Shown piece by piece: positions 12,310 to 23,865 of a stretch of DNA of 64,000 bases. Source of the DNA: Kingdonia uniflora (lineage: Eukaryota; Streptophyta; Magnoliopsida; Ranunculales; Circaeasteraceae); NCBI GenBank assembly GCA_014058105.1, contig JACGCM010000304.1:124001-188000 (forward strand), in the 5' to 3' direction. Positions within the stretch are counted from its first letter, which is position 1; the number at the start of each line of letters is the position of its first letter. The translations under genes and the position numbers were made by a program. The notes below the pieces were generated by a model, which had not been told where the DNA came from, did no database searches, and worked only from the letters and a program-made list of their open reading frames with translations.

Positions 12310-12590
12310 TCGAATAGATATTCAGACTAGGCAGTCCCTACAACGTAATCACTCGTAATTATGCACAAGTACGAAAGCACACCTGTCCTGGCAGCGGATC
12401 AGGGTAGCTCAATATGCCGGGTCCTAGATATATTGGAGGGTGACGAACCTGGACTAGCTAGATGGAAGGCAACTCGAATGGCCTAGTCCATTTAGAATAG
12501 GGTTGTGCGTCTCGGTTGGCTCGTGGGATATAGCGGGCTCACTATTCATCCCTATCTGGAAAAGCGGCCCGCATTGTTAGGCAATGTCTC
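12310..12590. other. Unassigned spacer upstream of the peroxidase pseudogene
   Basis: I see no open frame or repeat edge that I can assign. It replaces the place where peroxidase exon 1 would be expected. Confidence 0.4.
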
Positions 12591-12855
12591 CTAGAATTTT
12601 CTATGCCAAAGAGAATTCAAAAACAGATATCCAAAGTCATAACTCAAAATGCTCGTGTAAATTTCCTTAGCGTTCACTGGGGCGTCACACCCTCCCGCAC
12701 TCAATAATCTTAACGTCCTCTTCAAGAACTCTTCTTTAACACGGCTCTGCATGGATTCAATCTTTCGCATCTTCAAGACACTAGCACTCTCCTGCATTCA
12801 GTTCAGAGTATTACACATTCTTCTGCACTGGCGGATACTGAAGCAAATTGCTAGT
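12591..12855 (-). pseudogene. Unrecognised coding-like fragment, copy 1
   Basis: A 68-codon frame (12591-12797) preceded by TGCAG, which could be an acceptor site. It contains KMRKIESMQSRVKEEFLKRT. It is present again at 14994-15200 with few changes, as part of the duplication. A neighbouring frame reads VLEEDVKIIECGRV, similar to VLDENVELIEYGRV in the minus strand near 17980-18010, so both may derive from one larger element or gene. No family recognised. Confidence 0.35.
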
Positions 12856-13795
12856 TGTCAGGCCCCAAAATCCACTTTCTGATAATGGATCATAAAGTGC
12901 ATTCTAAGGTTTGACAAGTCGGGCATCCCACGGATGAAACCCCACAGATGTAATATATTTCTAAATAAATTAACTACATCTACTTATCAAAGAAACGCAG
13001 CGGAAAAAATAACTCAATTATCGAATAAAATAAATAATATTCTCAACAAATTATACTAACAAGAAAATAGATTACGACAATGAAATCTGAAGTAAAAACC
13101 ATAAATACCCTACGACAGCTCAGCGATCAAAAGAACTCCAAAGAATCCCGAAAATGATCAACCAAGCCTCACTAAGCAAAAACCTACTGTGCTCGACCTC
13201 CTGAAAAATATAGCGCACAGGGCGTCAAGCAAGCACAATTATTACCGGTCACTGAACATGACAGACCGATCTATTATACAAAAGTACTAGTGTGATATAA
13301 TATTATATATATATATATATATATGAAAATGATGCAATGCATTGAGGAAATGAAGTTCAATTATTAATGTTGTTTTTAAGTGTCGGTGCCAACCGGTATT
13401 ATAAAATAGTTATAAGGTATTATTAGGTGTGGGAGATAACTAACAGACGATGTACACAGGGTCACTTTTAATTCAGTGGGACCACACTCTCGCACCCTTC
13501 TGTCCTCAACAGAAGCGTATCCCTTATTGTCGAGCCAGAGATTGGCGAATTCCTTTTTAGTGAGCCAGGAATTAGCGGGGAAATCACCGGATCAAGGTGC
13601 TCAAGAAGTTTCAACCTACAGGTCTAAAGCCTGATTTATTTTCACTTTCAGAGATCTATGCCCACGGGGAGTATTCACAAAGAATAACAAAGCCGATATG
13701 TAACTGGGGAAGAGTTTTAGGGGATTGCAACCCTGGAACATTGATAAACAGTCACCTAATCTTTTGTTTAGGCAATCAAACCCAAGGACCCTGGC
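12856..13795. mobile_element. Solo LTR-like element, truncated copy 1
   Basis: It starts TGTCAGGCCCC after CTAGT, exactly like the complete copy at 15259-17560, and stops after about 940 bp at the duplication junction. It includes an AT microsatellite at about 13300-13324 that is longer than the one in the second copy. The frame at 13597-13827 within it is not a gene. Confidence 0.8.
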
Positions 13796-14045
13796 ATCAT
13801 ACAAGACTGTCTGGCTTTTTTATGTAATTTTGTTGATATCTGTATTAAATATGCTCCGCGTAGTGCGAACTCAGTTGCCCATACGATTGCCTCTAGGCCC
13901 ATGGATGACAACTTTTGTATGACTTGGTGTTGTTCTCCCCCCGAGTGGCTTCAGGCGGCCCTCGCGGGAGATAAATCCACTTTTGTAGTGGCCATTGTTT
14001 AAATAATTTATGGTTTACCAATTAAAAAAAAGAAAAAAAAAGAGA
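13796..14045 (+). pseudogene. LINE 3' end, duplicated piece
   Basis: It carries the last part of the LINE RNase H region (YAPRSANSVAHTIAS) and the A-rich tail near 14025-14043. It was created by the tandem duplication, not by a separate LINE insertion: the break lies mid-domain and the tail is followed by the same flank as at 9127. Confidence 0.85.
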
Positions 14046-14993
14046 TTGACACTAATCTTGGACATAAACCGGGAGATCATAGGGTAAATGTTTCCAATAA
14101 GCTTTTTAGTAGTTGTACCGATATATTATGCATAGTAAGCATTCAAATATTTCCACAACATTCAATCGAAGTGGTCTAAATGAGTATATGTCACCTTATC
14201 TAGACATTGCATGCATATCACTATCAAAATAGTTGATGCAAAGCTTTCAAGAAGTTGAGTGCTAGGAAGTGGTCCAAATATTAAGAACATTAAATATTTT
14301 GATAATTCAGCAGTTCCATCACCATTATAGGATTTTGCCCTCAAATCTCGCGTTTCTTTCTATGAATATTTCAATATTTTCACAAACCCCCCACCGCCAC
14401 CCATTATCCTTCTCCATGTAAGAAAAGACTCAGACTAAAGATATTATAGGGTAAATGTTTCCACGCATTATCCAATTTAATGGCGTTTTAATTCTTCGAG
14501 TAGTTAACACTATATTAGTTAAGTAATGTGTGTGAGAGAGACGGAGAGGTGTCGATAAATTAGCGCCAAATCCAATTTGTGGGAAAATTATGATCAAACT
14601 TCTCGCAAATTTTAACCTAATATGGGTTTCGGGCTTTGGACTTGGATAGTTGGATTCGGTATTTCAGTTGAAGTTGTGCTCTTGTGTTTCCGGGACCATC
14701 ACTAGTATACTGCTAACACGGTTGGAAACGATCGGGAAAGTAGATAGCTCCGTTGCGGTGTGAAAATCATTTTGTAAAGTCCGATTGCAGTTGCAAAGGA
14801 AGGGTGGAAGGATGTAAGAAGATTCCCTACAAACAATCAAGTAGACCCAAATTTATAATCTTACCACATCTATGAACACCTTGCTTAGAGAGAGAGAGAG
14901 AGAGATTGTGAAAACACGCAATAGGCTGTATTTATGTCAGTGCGTTGTAGATACTAGTCCGAAAACTTGTGCATCTTGCTTAGGCAATGTCTC

Positions 14994-15258
14994 CTAGAAT
15001 TTTCTATGCCAAAGAGAATTCAAAAACAGATATCCAAAGTCATAACTCAAAATGCTCGTGTAAATTTCCTTAGCGTTCACTGGGGCGTCACACCCTCCCG
15101 CACTCAATAATCTTAACGTCCTCTTCAAGAACTCTTCTTTAACACGGCACTGCATGGATTCAATCTTTCGCATCTTCAAGACACTAACACTCTCCCGCAT
15201 TCAGTTCAGAGTACTACACATTCTTCTGCACTGGCGGATACTGAAGCAAATTGCTAGT
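14994..15258 (-). pseudogene. Unrecognised coding-like fragment, copy 2
   Basis: Counterpart of 12591-12855. Its right edge is the CTAGT target duplication of the LTR at 15259-17560. On the minus strand the frame from 17931 would have read across CTAGT into this region before the insertion and stops at about 15214. The two parts therefore once formed one continuous sequence. Confidence 0.4.
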
Positions 15259-17560
15259 TGTCAGGCCCCAAAATCCACTTTCTGATAATAGATCATAAAG
15301 CGCATTCTAAGGCTTGACAAGTCGGGCATCCCACGGAGGAAACCCCACAGATGTAATATATTTCTAAATAAATTAACTACATCTACTTATCAAAGAAACG
15401 CAGCGGAAAAAATAACTCAATTATCGAATAAAATAAATAATATTCTCAACAAATTATACTAACAAGAAAATAGATTACGACAATGAAATCTGAAGTAAAA
15501 ACCATAAATACCCCACGACAGCTCAGCGATCCAAAGAACTCCAAAGAATCCTGAAAATGATCAACCAAGCCTCACTAAGCAAAAACCTACTGTGCTCGAC
15601 CTCCTGAAAAATATAGCGCATAGGGCGTCAAGCAAGCACAATTATTACCGGTCACTGAACATGACAGACCGATCTATTATACAAAAGTACTAGTGTGATA
15701 TAATATTATATATATATATATGAAAATGATGCAATGCATTGAGGAAATGAAGTTCAATTATTAATGTTGTTTTTAAGTGTCGGCGCCAACCGGTATTATA
15801 AAATAGTTATAAGGTATTATTAGGTGTGAGAGATAAGTAACAGACGATGTACACAGGGTCACTTTTAATTCAGTGATACCACACTCTCGCACCCTTCTGT
15901 CCTCAACAGAAGCGTATCCCTTATTGTTGAGCCAGGGATTGGCGGATTCCTTTTTAGTGAGCCAGGAATTAGCGGGAAAATCACCGGATCAAGGTGCTCA
16001 AGGAGTTTCAACCTGTAGATCTAAAGCCTGATTTATTTTCACTTTCAGGGATCTATGCCCACGGGGAGTATTCACAAAGAATAACAAAGCCAATATGTAA
16101 CTGGGGAAGAGTTTTAGGGGATTGCAACCCTGGAACACTGATAAACAATCACCTAATCTTTTGTTTAGGGATCGAACCCAAAGACCCTGACATCATAGCC
16201 CTACTGTGTACACGACTCTAAGTTATCTTATGCATGAATAATTTAAGAGATCGACACTCAATCAAAATGACATATCTGTCCTTGCTCTATAGGCAATGAG
16301 ACTATATCATATGATTGGCGATCTTATGCTCAATGACCTTTCTACCCTCACATATATAGGAGTGGGTCTCAGTCGCTGATATTATACTCTGACTATTAAT
16401 GATCTTTTTACCTTAAGTTAACAAGGTTATATCAATTGAAGCCCTATAATCGTAGCTAAGTTAAGCTGTATATCAAATGCCTTTACTTGTAAGATTCTAG
16501 TCATTAATAATTACTTGCCAAGTCTATACTAGATTTCGATTGTTAATGAGGGTTATCCTTTAACAAAGCACTAACATAAGGTGATACTAGTCTAATGTTC
16601 TTAACTATATTTCTTCACAATAGTATGTTAAGGGATGTGACTTAACAGATGCTTAAGTTAAACCATGATGCAACCTAAACACAACTTATAATCAACTAGG
16701 AAGTCTCGGTTAAGTCAAGCACAAACCTGACTCCTCACAAGTATACTACACTCCTTACATAAACTCATATGCATCACTAATGCATTAAAAGGCTTGGTAA
16801 TCAAGTATTAATTAACCTATAAATAGAGGTTGTTCTGAAAAGGGAGAACTGTATAATATAACCCCATATAAAATCTCAAGTTAAGCTACTGTTGCATGAT
16901 ATTTAACCTTAATATAAAATAAAGTTCCCTCCTACTCTTGTATACTAATGTAACCTCCAGGACCTACTTCACCTAGTGTCCAGAACATGAAGTATCAATT
17001 GATTTACAATCAATAACAGGTGATCATGGGCATAGTCTGATCAACACTAACAACCTAAATCTCTACAGAGTATTCGAAAATAGCGAGTAAGACTAACATG
17101 ACATTCATTGATTATACTCAATTTGAATCCGAAATTATAGCAATCAAACAATGCTAAATGCTCGGTGATAATGATACTTGCCTGATCGAAGAATTTAGGG
17201 TTTCGAAGAGAGGGAAATCTGCCCTTAAAGCTCCAACGAAATCAGTAATTTTCCCAAGGTTGCCAAATCTAAAAAGATGGTCTCTCTCTCTCTCTAATAC
17301 TCTATGTTGCTTGAAGGTTACAGTTGAGGAATAGCTAGCATTGGAGAGGAGTTTTGATGTTCACAAAGAGAAGAAGAAAGAAGAGATTTGTGGAGGATTC
17401 TCAGGAGAAATTTTGGTGAAGATGGTGGTTGTTGTTTGAATGGGTTAAGGAAAAAACATAAGAGCTATGATAACATACTCCACAAGTAACCTACTAAACT
17501 ACAACAGCTCTAGAACAAACTACAAAGTTATATAACGAAAAAATAAAGCGGGGCGCTACA
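15259..17560. mobile_element. Complete solo LTR-like element, 2302 bp
   Basis: Its ends are TGTCAGGCCCC and GGGGCGCTACA: TG...CA with imperfect 11-bp inverted termini. Perfect 5-bp target duplications CTAGT flank it at 15254-15258 and 17561-17565. The size, ends and 5-bp duplication fit a solo LTR of a long-LTR retrotransposon. No primer site or coding domain is inside. A non-LTR explanation such as a foldback or TIR element is possible but would usually give another duplication length. Strand is undetermined. Confidence 0.75.
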
Positions 17561-17565
17561 CTAGT

Positions 17566-17931
17566 ATTGGTGTTGACAACTGTGGTCTTCATAATTAACC
17601 TTGATCTTCGGCATTCAATTTGAAGTGCTACGGTGACTGGAGCTTCAACATACTCTGGAATTTCTGCCTGCTTTTTTGGATTATAGTTCTGGAGCCTTTG
17701 CCTTCTGATATGTGTGGGCACTGCATCTTCTTGCATGTCGCATTCAAATATGCGTTGCATCCTTCTTAATAATGCCTTCTCCCCTGAAGGATTTGGAATG
17801 TCGTTCCTTTTGACAGATCTAACGTCTCTTTCGGACGGCCGGATATGGATATTTGCATTCCCATCAATAGGGTGTGCTCCCTTCTGAGTCACACCAGTGC
17901 GCTCTTCCTTCGTCGCACAATGCCTTTGCAT
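17566..17931 (-). pseudogene. Unrecognised open frame interrupted by the LTR insertion
   Basis: The ATG at 17931 opens about 122 codons before the insertion edge; the apparent 145-codon frame simply runs on into the LTR. The composition is charged, with PSGEKALLRRMQRIFECDM and PTHIRRQRLQNYNPKKQ. No domain recognised. It could be an exon of a host gene or part of a DNA transposon gene. Before the insertion it would have continued about 15 codons further. Confidence 0.35.
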
Positions 17932-18235
17932 TTCGAGAATTCAATCTTTTATGAATCTCAGCTTCAAACCATACTCTCCCGTACTCGATAAGCTCGACAT
18001 TCTCGTCGAGAACTTCTTCTACGAGGGGTGAGGAGTAAGTCTGCTAAAACTTTGGGGTAAAATCTTCCCATCTGCTGCGTAACATCTGATGCGCTCTCAA
18101 AATGCATGACCTCTCCCTTCAATTAAATCTGCAAAGGTCTTCAACTGTCAACCTTTCTTATGGATCATCGGGGACCCAAGATTAAGATGTGGCACTCTTG
18201 CCTTACCAGGATTGAGAACTGGTACTCATTGTTCA
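17932..18235. other. Spacer with short coding-like similarity to 12.6 kb
   Basis: The minus strand near 17980-18010 encodes VLDENVELIEYGRVWF, resembling VLEEDVKIIECGRV from the 12.7 kb fragment in an alternative frame. Nothing else is assignable. Confidence 0.3.
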
Positions 18236-18548
18236 CTACTTAGGCAAATAAAGTAGCTCCATATGAGGTAGCATACTTTTTAGAAAGGCGCTGATACTTT
18301 GTCTTACCGCCAACAAATACTCGAGGCAGCCTATAAAGGCACGGAAACTCTGATTGACTCTACCGCTAGCAAATCCATCGAGGTCCGTCATAAAAGGCGT
18401 ACCGTGTGAACTTGACACTGTCAAAAATTTTATTTTCAGGGACGGCATAGGTAGAAAATTTGTAGCGGGCATTGTTTATCATAACTTAGAGATGGTTTTT
18501 GCCGTCAACAAAGCTAAAATACCTGTCACTAATACATTATTTATTTAA
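18236..18548. mobile_element. Possible DNA-transposon subterminal remnant
   Basis: It contains scattered GGGACGGC and TGCCGTC words of opposite orientation (near 18438 and 18500), the style of subterminal repeats in CACTA-like plant elements. No terminal CACTA and no target duplication was found, so the call is weak. The overlapping small frames on both strands are not convincing genes. Confidence 0.25.
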
Positions 18549-18583
18549 TAATTATTTTGTAACAAATTAGCGAAAGTCACTTA

Positions 18584-18893
18584 GAGCATCCATAGCAGCT
18601 AGGTACACCCTGACGTGGCAAGGTGGATTCTCAAATCCACCCTCTTCACCTCCCAGCAGCTAGTTTGAAATATGACGTGGCAATGAATTTTCCACCCTGA
18701 GCACACTTAGGGTGGATTTTTGGTGGATTGATGCCGCACAGTTCTGAACTGCACGTAGTGACGCTACGCAGTTTAAAACTATGCGTAGTGATATTTACCT
18801 TCATTTTTGATCGAACTACTGTGGGGTGGATTGGGGTAGATTTGATTCACCCTGATTTTGGGCAAATCCACCCACCCTACTGTTGTGATGTTC
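18584..18893. mobile_element. MITE, Tourist-like (310 bp)
   Basis: Imperfect terminal inverted repeats (GAGCATCCATAGCAG at the left; the right end reads AAGAACATCACAACAGTAGGG on the complement) are flanked by TTA at 18581-18583 and 18894-18896. A TTA duplication with GAGCATCC-type ends is typical of PIF/Harbinger-derived MITEs. There is no coding capacity; the frame at 18728-18955 crosses its right edge and is not real. Confidence 0.72.
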
Positions 18894-18896
18894 TTA

Positions 18897-19354
18897 GTGT
18901 CAAGAATGTTCTTCAGTTTCAACATAACAGACGGAAACCTTGTTGGCTTTGGTAAGAGTAAAATTGTCTCCCGCCTCAGTTTTGTGCCAAATCTATGTCA
19001 CGATCCCAATCTTTAACGGTTATCCTCTTTTTTATGTTCTAGGTAAAATTCTTTTCTCACGATCTCTGTAACCTCTCTCTCTCTACTTATGCATTTTGGA
19101 TATATGATATTTAGCCTCTTTCATCTTAGTGTTCGAAAAGGCATAACATGGGGGAGGGAGAGGAAGAAAGGGGATTTCCTTGAGTAAGAAGGGCACAAGT
19201 AAGTGAACTCTTTGATTTCTTCCAATTAGTATTCTTGGTGTCTTTGAATTGTTGATTGGGAATGTTATGCTTTGTTTGGTTCCAATTTCCCATTTAAATT
19301 TTTTGCAATCGTGCCTAACTTTTATGTTTGTATTCAAATAGAAATTAGATTTTG
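18897..19354. other. Unassigned spacer
   Basis: It holds a short CT-rich run near 19073-19084 and no supported gene or repeat edge. Confidence 0.4.
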
Positions 19355-19359
19355 TATAC

Positions 19360-19616
19360 TGTTAGGAGTTGGGTCCAAGCCCAAGTTAGGAACCTAACAG
19401 GGTTGGGGTGTCCTATACAGACTCCTAGCAAACCCATAGGCCCAATAGGGTTATGGGGAGAGTTTAAATAAAATAGGGAATCCTTCTGGGCTGTCTATAT
19501 ATATCACTGTACTATATACAGAGAACACAGTTATGATAATCAATAAATCTCTTTATCTCTTTCTCTCTTGTTCATGCTTTAGTATTATTCTGCTCTAGAT
19601 TCATCTTATCCCAACA
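19360..19616 (+). mobile_element. Small solo LTR, 257 bp, Copia/TRIM-like
   Basis: It begins TGTTAGGAGTTGGG and ends ATCTTATCCCAACA, with inverted TGTT/AACA ends. A perfect 5-bp duplication TATAC flanks it (19355-19359 and 19617-19621). Inside are a TATA-rich segment (about 19495-19502) and AATAAA near 19543, the usual promoter and polyadenylation layout of a short LTR in plus orientation. Confidence 0.85.
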
Positions 19617-19621
19617 TATAC

Positions 19622-20580
19622 AAGTTTGAAATGTCATTATAGATATGCTTGTTTTTTTGGTATTTTGAGATAGAATCCCAATTTGGTTGAGTTAAGGCGA
19701 TTTTAGTAAATGTTAGATATAATCCCAGTTTGTTTTCTGTTAGATATATTTTTAAAATTGAAGTCACTAAGATATAATCTCAATTTGGTTTTTTTTTTCT
19801 CCAGTCCAAAAGCCGATTTAGACTTAAAATAAGTGGCTATACTTAGCACCAGATTGGAAAAAGTTTGAAAATAGCAAAGCCAACTTAGACTTAATGACAA
19901 ATGTGCTACTTAGACTTAAAGACTTAAAGATAAATGCCTTTGATAGGTGATATTTTGAAGTAATTTGTGATTGTTTTCAGGCCATTTAGGATAACCCCCT
20001 TAGGACAGGGTACAGTTTTGTGGAGGATGAGACGGCATTGGTGAAGACCGATGATGAGGCTGCGCTTGATAATGGTCTTCAATAGGAATAAGAGCTTTCA
20101 GAATCGCCCACTTTACATTGGTCATTCACTATTGTGAGTTTCGAGATTTGGTTTTTTTTTTTTTTTTTGCATTATTTGTTGATGTATTTAGATGTTTATG
20201 AGGTATTTTCATGTTAAGGATTAGAAAGACTCTATTTCATATACATATTTTTGCGATTTTGTAAGTTATGTCACCCCCGAATGTGGTTGGTGCTCTTCAT
20301 ATTCATATAGGCCATGGTCTTACTGCTGCCATGCCATACAGGTAGTGTCATTACTCCATTAATTACTGTTAGCTTTGTTTGAGATATCTGCAGGCCTATA
20401 GAGAGAAGCAGATAAACAAACATGAATGCTTATCTGTCGCCATTAAAGATACACACACTAACCCGCATTGAATACTCAAAAATATTTTATGTGGTATGGA
20501 ACTTATGGGTTAGGCAAAAGCCGGAGATCTGTTGCAAAGCTGAGCTAAGAAGACTTGCGTGACAAAAAAATCAACATCGT
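19622..20580. other. Unassigned region, possible exon relics
   Basis: AT-rich with long T runs. A short coding-like piece near 20270-20342 (PNVVGALHIHIGHGLTAAM) ends at a CAG/GTAGTG splice-donor-like site. I cannot connect it to other exons or name a gene. Confidence 0.3.
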
Positions 20581-20595
20581 AAGTTGTAATCACTT

Positions 20596-20729
20596 TTTTT
20601 TTTTTTTAAGCTGATTTTTTTATTGGGATCCGCAACCCTGAGTTTCCAACCCCATGAGGTTTCGAACCCACGACCTCTCACTCACTGGGTGGAGAGGTAC
20701 TACCATCACTGGGCCAAGAGCCCAATGGT
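20596..20729 (-). mobile_element. tRNA-derived SINE, copy 1
   Basis: On the minus strand an A-box-like TGGCCCAGTGATGG and a B box GGTTCGAAACC are followed by a 3' A tail (the T run at the left edge). Target duplications of about 15 bp flank it: AAGTTGTAATCACTT at 20581-20595 and AAGTTTGTAATCACTT at 20730-20745. This gives internal Pol III promoter boxes, a tail and variable-length duplications, all SINE hallmarks. Confidence 0.85.
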
Positions 20730-20745
20730 AAGTTTGTAATCACTT

Positions 20746-21638
20746 ATTTCCCACATTTACCTGAATTTCGTTATTCCTAAATCAAATTGTTTTATTTGGT
20801 TTAGGTATTTTGGCGGGGTTGATTTATGTATGTCCGATTATTCCGTAAAAAAGTGTTGAGGGAAAACTGTATAAGGATTCAAGGTATGTACTTTTCTTAG
20901 TGTTACATGACTATTATTAATGTAGTTTGTAATAGTTTCTTTATGTCAGACCTAAGAGTCATCTTTGCCCTTGAGTCGTAAGCCGTCATAGTATTAGAAA
21001 AACAGCTTAAGAGTTGATTAGTATACTCCCATGAAGTAAAGCTTTGAAGAAACATTTGAAATACTATGTTGAAATGCATATAAATATGTCATTAGACTAC
21101 TTTTGCGTCATATACTTTCTAATGAAGTTTGAGGAGCGATATGTAGAACATATTAATGTTTTAAATTTTTGTTTCTTTGAGTCAGTCAAAAACATCGAAT
21201 GGGAAGAACACGAAGATGACTTACCTGAAGACCAGTCCGAACATAATGTTCCCTAAAGCAGGACAGGCCTCTATGGTATTCAATATACTTTTAGCTAGAT
21301 TGCTAAGAGGCAATCTCAGTCAGTATTCCAACTGGGAAAAATAACACAGGAACCCCTCATCCAGGTCATTTTAGACGTTCCTGTCAAAGTACTCTAAAGA
21401 TATTGATTCCGCTACCTTCTTCCTCTTTCTCTCCTATTCTAAGTCTGGCAACAAAGAGAAATATTCTTCCCCACTCCCCACAATACATCATTTGAACAAC
21501 CTCCCAACATGTTCTACAACATTACCCCATTTTTCACCTATAGTAGCTTTAGATTTACATAACTTTTGAATACATCAGAGTTCGGAGGGTACGAGCACAA
21601 AATACCAGGAAAATCTAGAAATTATAATTCATCATCCC
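20746..21638. other. Unassigned region with a weak open frame
   Basis: The plus frame 21044-21256 (70 codons) ends KNIEWEEHEDDLPEDQSEHN, an acidic tail that looks coding-like, but no family is recognised and no neighbouring exon is clear. The right edge is the ATCCC duplication of the next LTR. Confidence 0.3.
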
Positions 21639-23865
21639 TGTCACGCCCCAAAATCTACTTTCTGATAATAAATCATAAAACACATTCTAAGGCTTGACAA
21701 GTCGGGAATCCTACGGATGAAACCCCACAGATGTATTATATTTCAACATAAATAACTTCTACTTACCAAAGAAACGCATCAGAAAATAACTCAATATAAA
21801 TTAAATGAATAAATGGATTAAAGTGAATAAAATCTCTACTAACTCTAAAAACGAGAATAAAACTACGACAATGAAATATGAAATAAATATCATAAATACC
21901 CTACGACAACTCAAAGATCCAAAGAACTCCAAAGAATCCCCAAAATTATCAACCAAGCCTCACTAAGCAAAAACCTATTGTGCTCGACCTCCTGAAAAAA
22001 ATATAGCGCACAGGGCGTCAACAAACACAATTATTACCGGTCACTGAACATGACAGACCGATCTATTATACAAAAGTACTAGTGTGATATAATATTCTAT
22101 AAATATATATAAATGATGCAATGTATTGAGGAAATGAGGTTTAATTATTAATGTTGTTTTTAAGCGCCGGCGCCAACCAGTATTATAAAGTAGTTATAAA
22201 GTATTATTAGATGTGGAGAATAACTAACAAATGATGTACACAGGGTCACTTTAATTTAGTGGGACCACACTCTCGTACCCTTCTGTCCTCAACAGAAGCG
22301 TATCCCTTATTGTCGAGCCAGGGATTGACGGATTCTTTTTTAGTGAGCCAGGAATTAGCGGGAAAATCACCGAATCAAGGTGCTCAAGGAGTTTCAACCT
22401 ACAGGTCTAAAGCCTGATTTATTTTCACTTTTAGGGATCTATGCCCATGGGGAGTGTTCACAAAGAATTACAAAGCCGATATGTAACTGGGGAAGAGTTT
22501 TAGGGGCTTGCAACCCTGGAACACTGATAAACAGTCACCTAATCTTTTGTTTAGGGAATCTAACCCAAGGACCCTGACATCATATCCCTACTATGTACAC
22601 GACTCTAAGTTATCCTATGCATGAATGATTTAAGAGACCGACACTCAATCAAAATGACCCATCTGTCCTTGCTCTATAGGCAATGAGGTTATATCATATG
22701 ATTGGCGATCTTATGCTCACTAACCTTTCTACCCTCACACATATAGGGGTGGGTCTCAGTCGCTGATATTATACTCTGACTATTAATGATCATTCTACCT
22801 TAAGTTATTAAATATTATATTACTTGAAGTCCTAAAATAGTAGCTAAGTTAAGCCGCTAACCGAATATCTTTATTTATTGGTAAGCATCTGTACACTTAC
22901 CCTAATATACTAAAAGTACATCTGACAAGAACGAACTACAAGGCAACTAACTATAAGGTTCACTTCTAATGCTCTCGCGCCTTAAATATTACTATTATCT
23001 AAGCCATGTGTATTTACATACTCTAGCAATACTAAGAGCACCCAATTAAGTAGAAAACATATATAGTTATAGTTTGACTACAATTTCAAACCATGCTCCC
23101 TAAACATTTTTGCAACATCAGCTGGTGCATGAACATGTGAGCTATAAGAGGCAGGCGGTTAACTATGATTGACAAATACTATAGATTGTTTAACAGGAGA
23201 ACTACTAACCCAACTAATATCAACTATATTACTGATAATCTTATACAATGTTTACCCTTAATCTTGTGAACTCATGTGATTTGTTGTAATCATTTCAAAT
23301 CACTTAATGCTAATAATATAAAGCATATACCTTAAGTATGAGCTATAATAGGTTACTAATACATGAACAATTCAGATCATCAATGAAATTAGATAACCAT
23401 CTACTGATTTTGCACTAATGCCGATTAAACTAATATTGCATATGCATACGATTATACTAACATTGAAATTAAAAATTATCACAATCAATCAACGCTAAGT
23501 GCTCGATGATAATGGTACTTGCCTGATTAGGGATTTTGCTACAAATCGAGGAGCGAAGAACGCCTTGCAATGCTCGAAAAAAACTAAATCCAACCCACTC
23601 CAAAACAGGTACAAAAGAGAACTTGAAGTTAAGGGGAGTAATTCTCACAACTTAGTCTCTAAAGCTATGGGTTGATGGAGGAGATAGAGAGAGAGATGGA
23701 GAAGAATCAGGAAGAAATACGGTGGTGGTTGAATGGATTTGAATGGGTTTGAAGAAAGAATAAAAGAGCTATGATAACATACTCCACATGTAACTTACTA
23801 CACTACAACCGCTAACTAGAATAAAGTTATATAACGAAAAAAATAAAATAAAGCGGGGCGCTACA
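21639..23865. mobile_element. Complete solo LTR-like element, 2227 bp
   Basis: Ends TGTCACGCCCC and GGGGCGCTACA, with ATCCC duplicated at 21634-21638 and 23866-23870. It is the same family as 15259-17560 and the truncated 12856 copy, with many small differences, so it is an independent insertion. There is no coding domain; the frame at 22380-22577 recurs in all three copies but shows no domain. Confidence 0.78.

Larger units (their letters stand above)
13796..16191. repeat. Tandem segmental duplication, second copy with internal deletion
   Basis: It repeats 8880-10127 as 13796-14980 and then continues directly with sequence equal to 12579 onward. The 2451 bp at 10128-12578 (peroxidase pseudogene, gene fragment, 106-bp unit) are missing. 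A further deletion of about 70 bp lies near 14815. The copies are otherwise close, with scattered substitutions. Confidence 0.85.

Noticed and set aside
15259..17560. TIR DNA transposon instead of LTR (11-bp inverted ends)
   Set aside because: The perfect 5-bp duplications and TG...CA ends in two independent copies fit an LTR better. The alternative is kept open only because no internal partner was seen.
20640..20700. Possible tRNA gene (B box present)
   Set aside because: There is no cloverleaf or anticodon stem; the T tail and 15-bp duplications identify a SINE.
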